The position numbers and the translations under genes were made by a program. Under the pieces are notes generated by a model. It saw only the letters and a list, made by a program, of their open reading frames with translations, did not search any database and was not told the DNA's origin. This document shows, piece after piece, positions 26,273 through 34,303 of a stretch of 64,000 bases of DNA. Numbering within the stretch: position 1 is the first letter of the stretch; the number at the start of each line of letters is the position of its first letter. The DNA is from JBBRUG01 sp038247995 (GTDB lineage: Bacteria; Chloroflexota; Chloroflexia; Chloroflexales; Chloroflexaceae): NCBI GenBank assembly GCA_038247995.1, contig JBBRUG010000001.1:1-64000 (forward strand). The letters run 5' to 3'.

Positions 26273-26861
26273 AGGCCGTGATCTGAGCTTTCGTCATCAC
26301 ACGCGCCTGCCCTGGCTCTTTCAAGATCTTCAGTTGCACATCGCGCCCGGCGAGATCGTGGGCTTGAACGGCCCGAGCGGTTGTGGCAAAACCACCCTGG
26401 CCCGCATCCTGGCCGGTTATGTGCGTCCGGTTACGGGGCGAGTTACGTTGGAAGGGCGGCTGCTCCCACGTCAGGGCTACTGTCCGGTGCAGTTGATCTA
26501 CCAACATCCCGAACTCGCCATCAACCCGCGCTGGCGGATCGCCGCGGCACTCGCCGAAGGCCCGCCGCCTACGGCCAACATACTCGCCGCGCTGCACATC
26601 AACTCTGATTGGCTCAACCGCTGGCCACACGAACTAAGCGGCGGCGAACTCCAGCGCATTGCCGTGGCGCGGGCGCTCATTTCGCAGACCCGCTACCTGC
26701 TTGCCGACGAAATGACCGCTATGCTTGACGCCGCGACCCAAGCTCAGATCTGGCACGGCGTATTGCGCTTTGCGGCGGAACATCAGATTGGCCTCCTCGT
26801 CATCAGCCATGATCTGCCGCTGCTGACTCGCCTCGGCGCACGGGTAATCACCCTGGGCTGA
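26265..26861 (+). CDS. ABC importer ATP-binding protein, NikE/DppF type (short form)
   Basis: The 198-residue ATPase contains Walker A 'GPSGCGKT', signature 'LSGGELQRIAVARAL' and Walker B 'YLLADEMTAMLDAA', followed by the switch His 'VISHDLPLL'. It is complete for catalysis but lacks the C-terminal extension of the partner and is shorter than usual NikE proteins (about 250). It completes the five-gene importer, with the partner ATPase and two permeases upstream. Confidence 0.9.
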   Translation: MLEGRDLSFRHHTRLPWLFQDLQLHIAPGEIVGLNGPSGCGKTTLARILAGYVRPVTGRVTLEGRLLPRQGYCPVQLIYQHPELAINPRWRIAAALAEGPPPTANILAALHINSDWLNRWPHELSGGELQRIAVARALISQTRYLLADEMTAMLDAATQAQIWHGVLRFAAEHQIGLLVISHDLPLLTRLGARVITLG

Positions 26862-26906
26862 GCGAACAGACATGTTCGGCGTAAATGCGCGCTTCATCAC
26901 GCTTCT

Positions 26907-26940
26907 ATGTAACCAACATGTAACTCGTTTGTCGTATACT
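26907..26940 (+). promoter_or_regulatory. Isocitrate lyase promoter with direct repeat
   Basis: A -10 box TATACT (26935-26940) lacks a good -35 hexamer. Instead there is a direct repeat ATGTAAC at 26907-26913 and 26918-26924, exactly 11 bp apart (about one helical turn), where an activator could bind. It is about 100 bp upstream of ATG 27042. Confidence 0.4.
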
Positions 26941-27041
26941 ACATCCAGCTTGAGGTGTGCAAAGTATGTGCAAATAAACCATGCGACGCTTGCGTCGTAC
27001 CTTCCCCTGCATCCAGCGAACTCGTGAAAGGACAGCGCATC

Positions 27042-28316
27042 ATGGATCGTGAGCAGCAGATCGCCGCAATTGAGGCCAGTTGGGATAGCTCGCGTTATGC
27101 CGGAATCGCCCGTCACTATACTGCCGAAGATGTCTATCGCCTGCGCGGAAGTATGTTGGTTGAGCAGACGTTGGCGCGCATGGGCGCCGAGCGGCTCTGG
27201 GATCTTTTGCACAGCGAGCCGTTTGTGAACACGCTTGGCGCGCTCACCGGCAATCAGGCCGTGCAGCAGGTTAAAGCGGGCCTCAAGGCAATCTATCTTT
27301 CTGGTTGGCAGGTGGCCGCCGATGCGAACCTGGCCGGTCAGATGTACCCTGATCAAAGCCTCTATCCGGCCAACAGCGTGCCGATGGTGGTCAAGCGGAT
27401 CAACCAGGCGCTCCAGCGCGCCGACCAGATCCAGCACAGCGAAGGCAAGGGCGATACCTACTGGTACGCGCCGATTATCGCCGACGGCGAGGCCGGCTTC
27501 GGCGGTTCGCTGAATGTGTTCGAGCTGACCAAGGCGATGATCGAGGCCGGCGCTGCCGGGGTACACTTCGAGGATCAACTGGCTTCCGAGAAGAAGTGCG
27601 GCCATATGGGCGGCAAGGTGCTGTTGCCCACCCAGCAGGCGGTGCGCAACCTGGTTGCCGCGCGGCTCGCCGCCGATGTTTTGGGCGTTCCGACGCTAAT
27701 TATTGCCCGTACCGACGCCAACGCCGCTACGCTGATCACCAGCGATGTTGATGAGCGCGACCACGCTTTCCTCACCGGCGAGCGCTCGCCGGAGGGCTTC
27801 TATTATGTGCAAGCCGGCCTCGATCAGGCGATCGCGCGCGGCCTGGCGTATGCCGAAGTCGCCGATATCGTCTGGTGCGAAACTGCCGAGCCGAGCCTCG
27901 AAGAGGCCCAGCGCTTCGCCGACGCCGTCCACGCCAAATATCCCGGCAAGTTGCTGGCCTACAACTGCTCGCCCAGCTTCAACTGGAAGAAGAAGCTCAG
28001 CGACGCCGATATTGCGCGCTTCCAGGTTGAGATCGGCAAGATGGGGTACAAATTCCAATTTGTTACGCTGGCCGGTTTCCACAGCCTGAACTACAGCATG
28101 TTTCAACTGGCCCAGGGCTACCGCGATCGCGGCATGGCCGCCTACTCGGAACTACAGCAGGCCGAGTTCGCCGCCGAGAAGGACGGCTACACGGCTACCA
28201 AGCACCAGCGCGAGGTGGGCACGGGCTACTTCGACGATGTGGCGACGGTGATCGCCGGCGGCATGAGCAGCACGGTGGCGCTCGCCGGTTCCACCGAGGC
28301 CGAGCAGTTCCACTAG
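27042..28316 (+). CDS. aceA: Isocitrate lyase
   Basis: The 424-residue cytosolic enzyme cleaves isocitrate to succinate and glyoxylate in the glyoxylate bypass. The catalytic signature 'KKCGHMGGK' is at residues 184-192, preceded by '[11 protein letters not shown]' and followed by '[11 protein letters not shown]', '[13 protein letters not shown]' and '[10 protein letters not shown]'. Length and motifs match the standard bacterial form. GAAAGGA precedes ATG 27042. It stands alone and ends at a strong hairpin terminator. No malate synthase gene is in the window. Confidence 0.96.
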   Translation: MDREQQIAAIEASWDSSRYAGIARHYTAEDVYRLRGSMLVEQTLARMGAERLWDLLHSEPFVNTLGALTGNQAVQQVKAGLKAIYLSGWQVAADANLAGQMYPDQSLYPANSVPMVVKRINQALQRADQIQHSEGKGDTYWYAPIIADGEAGFGGSLNVFELTKAMIEAGAAGVHFEDQLASEKKCGHMGGKVLLPTQQAVRNLVAARLAADVLGVPTLIIARTDANAATLITSDVDERDHAFLTGERSPEGFYYVQAGLDQAIARGLAYAEVADIVWCETAEPSLEEAQRFADAVHAKYPGKLLAYNCSPSFNWKKKLSDADIARFQVEIGKMGYKFQFVTLAGFHSLNYSMFQLAQGYRDRGMAAYSELQQAEFAAEKDGYTATKHQREVGTGYFDDVATVIAGGMSSTVALAGSTEAEQFH

Positions 28317-28317
28317 A

Positions 28318-28740
28318 TCACGCATAGAACGCAAAACATAAACCGGGCGGGCAATTGCTTATGCAATTGCCCGCCCGTTCTGTTTTGTAAACTGAGTGAG
28401 TTGGCCATTCTGATTGTCGGCGGCCCTGGTTAGTAGCCGCAACCAGCCCCAGCTCATCGAGCACAGCGGGGCGCAGATCCAGTGACAATCTGCGTACCTG
28501 CTGCAGCAGTTCGTCGAGCAGTGTGATGCTCTCGGTGATGCGGGCCTGGCCGGCGGCGCGGGTGGTGTCGGCGCTGAGCACATGCAGCTTAATGTTTAAT
28601 CCGCCGAGGGCCTGCCCAACCTCGTCGTGCAGTTCGCGCGCGATCTGCCGGCGCTCTTGTTCCTGCGCTTTCAGCAGTTGCAAGGAAAGTGGATCGTTTG
28701 CTGCCAATCGATGCGTAGCGCGGCCACCTGTAGAATACAT
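28318..28740 (-). pseudogene. Truncated HisKA_3 histidine kinase fragment
   Basis: The 140-residue frame retains a HisKA_3 dimerisation segment, 'AQEQERRQIARELHDEVGQA' and 'VRRLSLDLRPAVLDELGLVAA', but then changes to unrelated sequence with no HATPase domain. It also has no sensor domain upstream. The break falls just before the aceA terminator, so a deletion or terminator insertion probably removed the catalytic half. It could be a remnant or, less likely, a dimerisation-only regulator. Confidence 0.6.
28344..28377 (+). terminator. Intrinsic terminator after isocitrate lyase
   Basis: A perfect 15-bp inverted repeat (28344-28358 and 28363-28377) with a 4-base loop TTAT is followed by TTCTGTTTTG. 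It is 27 bp past the aceA stop codon. It also falls inside the 3' end of the truncated kinase on the other strand. Confidence 0.85.
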
Positions 28741-28909
28741 CCTTCCTCGTAAAAGCGGTTTTCGCGTATCATAAGGGCGTAATGCAAGAACACACTGTTG
28801 TATCCGCCAAGGGAAGCCGGATGCTGGGCAGGTTTGGCGGTTTGACGTTCGCGCCGCCGGTCCTCTGTCGTCTGTAATCGGCTTCCTGAAGCGCTGAAGG
28901 AGGCCTAGC

Positions 28910-30454
28910 TTGCTGATCGCCCTTCAAGAGACGCCTGCGTTACGTCTGCATCCCGCCGACGATATCGCGATCGCCCTGATCCCCTTGCCGGCCGGCCGCA
29001 CCATCAGCGTGGAGGGTTCGCGCGTGCGCATCGGCGCCGCAATCGCCCCCGGCCATAAATTCGCCCTGCACAGTGTCGATGTTGGTGCGCCAGTACGGCG
29101 CTATGGCCAGATAATCGGCTTTGCCAGCGCGCCAATCGCGCCTGGTGATCACGTTCACGCGCACAATCTGGCTGTGGGCAGCATGACCCTCGACTATGCC
29201 TTTGGCGTCGATGTGCGCCCGGTTCCGTTTGTGCCCGAATCCGAGCGCCGCACCTTTTTGGGCTACCGGCGGCCTACTGGTCGCGTCGGCACGCGCAACA
29301 CGATCGCTGTGATCGGCACGGTAAACTGTTCGGCGCATACCGTGCGCCGGATTGCCGCGCGCGCCCGTGCCGAATTGCTGCCCCAATTTCCCCATGTGAC
29401 CGACATTGTGGCGATTGCGCACAAGAGCGGTTGCGCTACCCGCGCCGACAGCCCCGAGCTTGAACTCCTGCAGCGCACCCTGGCCGGCTTTGCGCGCCAT
29501 CCGAATGTGGCGGCGTGCGTGTTCGTGGGGTTGGGCTGCGAGGTAAACCAGTGGACCAGCCTGCTCGCCACGCAGGCGGAACGGCTCAGCGCGCTCGATG
29601 TGCCGCCTTACCTTGGTATTCAGGATACGGGCGGTGTGGCCGCCACGATCGAAGCCGGTGTGCAGGCCGTGGCCCAGTTGTTGCCCTTCGCCAATCGGTT
29701 TCGCCGTGAGTCGGCGCCGGTGAGCGAACTGGCCGTCGGCTTGCAATGCGGCGGCTCCGATGGCTTCAGCGGGATCACCGGCAATCCGGCTCTGGGCCAC
29801 GCCGTCGATCTGCTAGTGGCGCAGGGCGGCACTGCTGTGCTCGCCGAGACGCCCGAAGTCTATGGCGCTGAACACATCCTGACCCGCCGGGCGGTGAGCC
29901 GGGCTGTGGGCGAAAAACTGCTGCGCCAGATTCGCTGGTGGGAGGAGTACACGGCCCGCGCAGGCTTTGAGATCGACAACAACCCGGCGCCGGGCAACAA
30001 GGCCGGCGGTCTGACGACGATCTTCGAAAAATCGCTCGGCGCCGTCGCCAAAGGCGGTAGCATGCCCCTTACCGCTGTCTACGATTACGCCGAGCCGGTG
30101 CTGGAGTCCGGCTTTACCTTCATGGATACACCCGGCTACGACCCGGTCTCGGCGACGGGGCAGGTGGCCGGCGGCTGCAATTTGATCGCCTTCACCACCG
30201 GGCGCGGAAGTTGCTTCGGTTTTAAACCGACGCCAAGTATCAAGATTGCCACCAACAGCGCCACCTACCAGCGCATGCGCGGCGACATGGATGTGAACGC
30301 TGGGCGCGTACTGGAAGGCGGGTCGGTAGAGGAGGTTGGGCGCGAGATTTTCGAATTGCTGATCGCTGTAGCTTCAGGGCAGCCGAGCCTCAGCGAAGCT
30401 CAGGACATCGGTGAGGAAGAGTTCAACCCCTGGATTCAGGGCGCGACGATGTGA
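28910..30454 (+). CDS. UxaA-family hydrolyase (altronate dehydratase-like)
   Basis: The 514-residue protein has an N-terminal SAF domain (about residues 15-85, 'DDIAIALIPLPAGRTI' to 'PIAPGDHVHAHNL'). The UxaA catalytic domain follows, with 'GYRRPTGRVGTRNTIAVI', 'HKSGCATRADS', 'GLQCGGSDGFSGITGNPALG' and 'FMDTPGYDPVSATGQVAGG'. Family members dehydrate sugar acids such as altronate or galactarate using Fe2+. It starts at TTG 28910, where AAGGAGG sits at ideal spacing. The SDR and lactonase-like genes downstream fit a sugar-acid route. Confidence 0.9.
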   Translation: MLIALQETPALRLHPADDIAIALIPLPAGRTISVEGSRVRIGAAIAPGHKFALHSVDVGAPVRRYGQIIGFASAPIAPGDHVHAHNLAVGSMTLDYAFGVDVRPVPFVPESERRTFLGYRRPTGRVGTRNTIAVIGTVNCSAHTVRRIAARARAELLPQFPHVTDIVAIAHKSGCATRADSPELELLQRTLAGFARHPNVAACVFVGLGCEVNQWTSLLATQAERLSALDVPPYLGIQDTGGVAATIEAGVQAVAQLLPFANRFRRESAPVSELAVGLQCGGSDGFSGITGNPALGHAVDLLVAQGGTAVLAETPEVYGAEHILTRRAVSRAVGEKLLRQIRWWEEYTARAGFEIDNNPAPGNKAGGLTTIFEKSLGAVAKGGSMPLTAVYDYAEPVLESGFTFMDTPGYDPVSATGQVAGGCNLIAFTTGRGSCFGFKPTPSIKIATNSATYQRMRGDMDVNAGRVLEGGSVEEVGREIFELLIAVASGQPSLSEAQDIGEEEFNPWIQGATM

Positions 30455-30484
30455 GGACGCAGGACGCAGGACGGCCGCGAAGGT

Positions 30485-30510
30485 GATCCGCAGATTGCGC
30501 AGATTGCGGA
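30485..30510. repeat. Dispersed repeat with GATCCGCAGATTGCG core
   Basis: A direct GATCCGCAGATTGCGCAGATTGCGG element lies at 30485-30510. Related copies are at 13894-13910 (shorter) and, inverted, at 47818-47838. All three are intergenic. It is a small interspersed repeat of unknown function. Confidence 0.6.
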
Positions 30511-30541
30511 CGCAGGACAGAGGAAGGTGTGACCGGCTTTG

Positions 30542-30621
30542 TTCTGCGGTTCTGCGGTTCTGCGGTTCTGCGGTTCTGCGGTTCTGCGGTTCTGCGGTTC
30601 TGCGGTTCTTCGGTTCTGCGG
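30542..30621. repeat. Octamer tandem repeat (TTCTGCGG x10)
   Basis: Ten head-to-tail copies of TTCTGCGG with one mismatch (ninth copy TTCTTCGG) end 46 bp upstream of the SDR start codon. The length should vary by slippage and could affect expression of the SDR gene. Confidence 0.9.
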
Positions 30622-30667
30622 ACGAACTGCCTGAATGTCAGACGGTGAACTGGCCAAAGGAGGCCAT

Positions 30668-31456
30668 ATGCGCTACCAGGACAAAGTGACGATCATCACT
30701 GGGGGTACGAAGGGGATTGGGGCAGGTTGTGTGCGCGCATTCGTCGCAGCTGGAGCGCAAGTAGTGTTTTGTTCGCAACATCCCGGCGAGGGTGATGCAA
30801 TGGCGGCCGAGTTCTCAGTTGATGGGCCGGGTGCGGCGCGTTTTATCGCCTGCGATGTAGCCGATGTCGAGCAGGTGCACCGGCTGATCGAGCAGACCGT
30901 GCATATTCATGGCCGGATCGACTGCCTGATCAATAACGCCGGCTGGCATCCGCCGCACAAACCAATCGACGATTTCTCGCTTGAAGAATTCCGCAGCCTG
31001 CTCGATCTCAACGTGATCGGCCTCTTCGCCGCATGCAAGTTTGCCCTGCCGCATCTGCGCCAGACTCACGGCAACATCATTAACCTCGGCAGCCTGGTGG
31101 GCAGTATGGCCCAACTGCATGCTACAACCTATGTCGCCACCAAGGGCGCTGTGATCGCGCTAACCAAAGCGCTCGCGATCGACGAGGCTGTCCACGGTGT
31201 ACGTGTAAACTGCATCTCGCCGGGCAATATCTTTACGCCGCTCTGGGCCGAAGCACTGGCCGACGCGCCCGACCCGGCACAGACAAAGGCCGACGGCGAA
31301 GCGGCTCAACTGCTTGGCCGCATGGGCACGCCCGAAGAGGCCGGGCGCCTCGCCGTCTTTATCGCTGCTGAAGCCTCCTTCACCACCGGCGTCGATCATC
31401 TGCTCACCGGTGGCGCCGAGCTTGGTTATGGGCGGAAAGCGCGGGTGAATGGGTGA
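30668..31456 (+). CDS. Short-chain dehydrogenase/reductase (sugar dehydrogenase-like)
   Basis: The 262-residue classical SDR has the cofactor loop 'TGGTKGIG' (11-18), 'NNAG' (89-92), and catalytic Ser142, Tyr155 and Lys159 ('TTYVATKGA'). C-terminal 'GRMGTPEEAGRLAVFIAAEASFTTGVDHLLTGGAE' is standard. It oxidises or reduces an alcohol/ketone with NAD(P). With a UxaA-type dehydratase upstream and a lactonase-like amidohydrolase downstream, L-fucose, L-rhamnose or a related sugar is a reasonable but unproven substrate. AAAGGAGG precedes ATG 30668. Confidence 0.9.
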   Translation: MRYQDKVTIITGGTKGIGAGCVRAFVAAGAQVVFCSQHPGEGDAMAAEFSVDGPGAARFIACDVADVEQVHRLIEQTVHIHGRIDCLINNAGWHPPHKPIDDFSLEEFRSLLDLNVIGLFAACKFALPHLRQTHGNIINLGSLVGSMAQLHATTYVATKGAVIALTKALAIDEAVHGVRVNCISPGNIFTPLWAEALADAPDPAQTKADGEAAQLLGRMGTPEEAGRLAVFIAAEASFTTGVDHLLTGGAELGYGRKARVNG

Positions 31457-31782
31457 CCGGGTGGCGATATTGTTGGCGCATGTCCGGTTACGGAGGGGCG
31501 ACCCGACGTCGTCGCCCATCACAACAGGTCACGACGGCATCGGGGCGAGCACATTGACTCGCCCCTACGGACGGCGACATGGTGATACATCGGGCCGCGT
31601 CATCCGTCCAATCAATGCGCCAACCCGATCATGACCAGGTGACCGGGTGACGGTATACATAAGGCTGAGGAGTTAACGTCTGATGATCTGATGATCTGAT
31701 GATCTGATGTTTCTTTTGGCGAACTGAGAACTGTCCGACTGTCAGACTGCTGGACTATTAGCCTGCCAGACTGCGAGATATC
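31457..31782. other. 326-bp intergenic region with hairpin and octamer repeat
   Basis: This stretch has no gene. It contains a GGGGCGAG/CTCGCCCC hairpin (31542-31549 with 31558-31565, 8-base loop), two copies of a GTGACCGGGTG segment, and three copies of ATGATCTG (31683-31706). A run of partly similar CTGTC/GACTG pieces follows up to the next start codon. Confidence 0.7.
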
Positions 31783-32637
31783 ATGCCCTCCATACCAATC
31801 ATCGACGCCCACGTCCATCTCTGGGATCCTGATCAGTTGCGGATTCCCTGGCTTGACGGCAATCCAACGCTCAACCATCCGTTTGGCCTGGCCGATTACG
31901 CTGCGCATACTGCCGGCCTCAATGTGGCGGCGTTCGTCTATGTGCAGGTAGATGTCGCGCCGGCTTAGGCGCTCAGTGAGGTGCGCCTTGTGGCGGCTCT
32001 GGCCGAGCACGACCCGCGACTCCAGGCCATCGTCGCCTACGCACCGCTCGAAGATGGGCGGCGGGTGCGCGCCTTCCTCGCTGACCTGGTGCAGATCAGC
32101 CCGCTCGTGCGCGGCGTACGGCGGATCACCCAGGGCGAAGCCGACCCGGCGTTCTGCCTGCGCCCGGATTTCATCAGCGGCGTGCAACAACTCGCCGACT
32201 ACGGCCTGAGCTGTGATCTGTGTCTTAACCACACCCAACTCGGCCCGACAATCGAACTGGTGCAGCACTGCCCCGACGTGCAATTTATGCTCGATCATAT
32301 TGCCAAGCCGGGGATCGCGGCCGGCCTGCTGGAACCCTGGCAGGCCCAACTGGCCGAACTGGCGGCGCTGCCCAATGTTATGTGCAAAATCAGCGGGGTA
32401 GTTACTGAAGCCGACCAGACCAACTGGACGGTCGAACAGATCGCGCCATACGTACAGCACGCTCTGTCCGTCTTCGGCCCTGAGCGGGTGGCCTTCGGCA
32501 GCGATTGGCCGGTGGTGCTGCTTGCGGCCGAGTATCAACGTTGGGTTGCGACGCTGGAAGAACTCACCACTCACCTTGATCCGGCGGCGCAGGCGCAACT
32601 CTGGGCGCCAAATGCCCAGCGATTCTACAGAATATAA
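31783..32637 (+). pseudogene. Amidohydrolase_2 (lactonase-like) gene interrupted by in-frame TAG
   Basis: The reading frame encodes a TIM-barrel amidohydrolase of the L-fuconolactonase/rhamnonolactonase type: it starts 'IPIIDAHVHLWDPDQLRIPW', later has 'QFMLDHIAKPGI' and 'VAFGSDWPVVLLAAEY'. It is broken by one TAG at 31966-31968 after 'VYVQVDVAPA', and continues uninterrupted from 'ALSEVRLVAALAEHDPRL' (a GTG at 31981 could restart it) to the normal end. Homologues usually have Gln or Tyr here, so a CAG or TAC/TAT to TAG change is likely. The N-terminal metal His pair would be missing if only the second part is made. Confidence 0.8.
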
Positions 32638-32646
32638 AGGAAGCTC

Positions 32647-33669
32647 ATGAACGTCCTCTTTATTGGCGGCACGGGTTTGATCAGCAGCGCGTGTACGCAC
32701 CTGGCGATCGCGCAGGGGGTTAAGCTGTTTTTGCTCACGCGGGGCACACAGCCGGTGCCGGCCGGGGCAACGGCGCTACAGGCCGACAACGCCGATCCGG
32801 CAGCCGTCGAACAGGCGCTGGCCGGGCGGAACTTCGATGTTGTGGTGAACTGGTTGGCCTTTACGCCCGCCGACATTGAGCGCGATCTGGCGCTGTTTCG
32901 CGGCCGCACGCGCCAATACATCTTCATCAGTTCGGCGAGCGCCTACCAGAAGCCGGCCAGTTATCATCTGATCACCGAGGACACGCCGCTGGCGAACCCC
33001 TACTGGGATTATTCGCGGAACAAGATCGCCTGCGAAGAGCGGCTGATCCGCGCTTATCGCGAAGAAGGCTTCCCGTGCACAATTGTGCGCCCGTCGCTGA
33101 CCTATGGCGACACCCAGATCCCGCTGGTGATGAATAGTTGGGAGCTACCGTATACCATCGTGGCGCGCATGCGTGAGGGCAAGCCGGTGATTGTGCCGGG
33201 CGACGGCACTTCGCTCTGGACGATCACCCACAACAGCGATTTCGCCCAAGGCTTTAACAGCCTGTTTGGGCATCAGCAAGCGCTCGGCCATGCTTTCCAC
33301 ATCACGTCCGATGAAGCGCTAACCTGGGATCAGATGTACGCCGCGGTGGCGCAGGCGGCCGGCGTTGAAGCGAAACTGGTGCATATCGCCGCAGATTTTA
33401 TCGCCGCCTGCATGCCCGACCTGACCGGCACGCTGCTGGGCGACAAAGTGCGCAGTGCGCTCTTCGACAACACCAAGATCAAGCGTTTTGTGCCGGGTTA
33501 TTGCGCCACAACGCCCTTTGCACGCGGAATTGAGCAGGCGATCGCTTGGTTCGACGCCGACCCGGCGCGGCAGCAAATCGATCATGTGGCCGATGCGCAA
33601 TGGGATCGGCTGATCGAAACTTACAACAACGGGCTGGCGGCTGCTCGCCAGGTGTTTGGCCGTGCATAG
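32647..33669 (+). CDS. NAD-dependent epimerase/dehydratase family protein
   Basis: The 340-residue extended SDR has the Rossmann motif 'VLFIGGTGLISSACTHLA' and the 'YSRNKIACEERLI' segment with the Tyr-x3-Lys pair, then a substrate-binding half ending in 'RGIEQAIAWFD'. The early 'FISSASAYQK' is atypical of sugar epimerases and closer to RNA-binding CSP41-like or isoflavone-reductase-like groups, so the substrate is uncertain. AAAGGAAG precedes the ATG. It follows the broken lactonase by 9 bp, hence likely operonic. Confidence 0.85.
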   Translation: MNVLFIGGTGLISSACTHLAIAQGVKLFLLTRGTQPVPAGATALQADNADPAAVEQALAGRNFDVVVNWLAFTPADIERDLALFRGRTRQYIFISSASAYQKPASYHLITEDTPLANPYWDYSRNKIACEERLIRAYREEGFPCTIVRPSLTYGDTQIPLVMNSWELPYTIVARMREGKPVIVPGDGTSLWTITHNSDFAQGFNSLFGHQQALGHAFHITSDEALTWDQMYAAVAQAAGVEAKLVHIAADFIAACMPDLTGTLLGDKVRSALFDNTKIKRFVPGYCATTPFARGIEQAIAWFDADPARQQIDHVADAQWDRLIETYNNGLAAARQVFGRA

Positions 33670-33678
33670 CAGGATTGG

Positions 33679-33763
33679 ATGCACACGCCTGAAACGTTAC
33701 TTGCGCGTCTCGAAGCGATTGGACACTCCCTCGCAGCCAGCGGTCAGGCGCTGGTTCAGGAAG
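33679..33763 (+). pseudogene. 5' remnant of a possible nucleotidyltransferase gene
   Basis: The ATG at 33679 opens a frame 'MHTPETLLARLEAIGHSLA' resembling the N-terminus of some nucleotidyltransferase-fold proteins. After about 26 residues it runs into a heptamer array and loses protein-like character. It may be the surviving end of a deleted gene. Support is weak. Confidence 0.3.
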
Positions 33764-33798
33764 GCTGCGGGCTGCGGGCTGCGGGCTGCGGGCTGCGG
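33764..33798. repeat. Heptamer tandem repeat (GCTGCGG x5)
   Basis: Five perfect copies of GCTGCGG lie exactly where the preceding gene remnant loses coding character, as if the array replaced the rest of the gene. Confidence 0.9.
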
Positions 33799-33863
33799 GC
33801 TGAAGGACGACAGACGACGGACGAACGGCAAAACGATCTTAGGTTCACTATGCGAGCTGCACA

Positions 33864-34271
33864 ATGACATACATTGATTGCTACTTAACTCCGGTTCCGC
33901 GTGCCAATCGGGCGCAGTACGAGCAGTTCGCGTTGATCTCGGCGGAGGTGGTGCGGGAACACGGTGCGCTGCGCGTCGTTGAGTGCTGGCCTGATGAGAC
34001 AGGGCCTGATGCTTCGACGTACCACGGGGAGAGCGCACGCAAATCGGCGGAGAGTTATGGAACATTTACTGCTGCCGCCGGTGCCAAAGATGGTGAGACT
34101 GTCGTGCTGTCATGGGTTGAATGGCCTGACAAGCGCAGTCGGGACGAGGGCATGGCGAAGGTAACCGCCGATCCGCGCATGCAGTTCGCTGATCAGGAAC
34201 CGGTGTTTGATGGGGCGCGCCTGATCGCAGCTGGGTTCCTGCCTATGCTAAATCGGTCCGGTGACGCCTAA
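33864..34271 (+). CDS. DUF1428 family protein
   Basis: The 135-residue protein matches DUF1428 (YbaA-like): 'YIDCYLTPVPRANRAQYEQFA' start, central 'VVLSWVEWPDKRSRDEGMAKV' and 'DGARLIAAGFLPML' end. The fold is a dimeric ferredoxin-like barrel; function is unknown. It sits alone between the repeat array and a convergent kinase gene. Confidence 0.88.
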   Translation: MTYIDCYLTPVPRANRAQYEQFALISAEVVREHGALRVVECWPDETGPDASTYHGESARKSAESYGTFTAAAGAKDGETVVLSWVEWPDKRSRDEGMAKVTADPRMQFADQEPVFDGARLIAAGFLPMLNRSGDA

Positions 34272-34303
34272 CGACGGTGCAAAATTCAGAATTCTGGCCC
34301 GGC

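Noticed and set aside
31612..32700. Minus-strand 362-codon frame opposite the broken amidohydrolase
   Set aside because: Considered as the real gene because the plus strand has a TAG, but only the plus strand shows amidohydrolase motifs.
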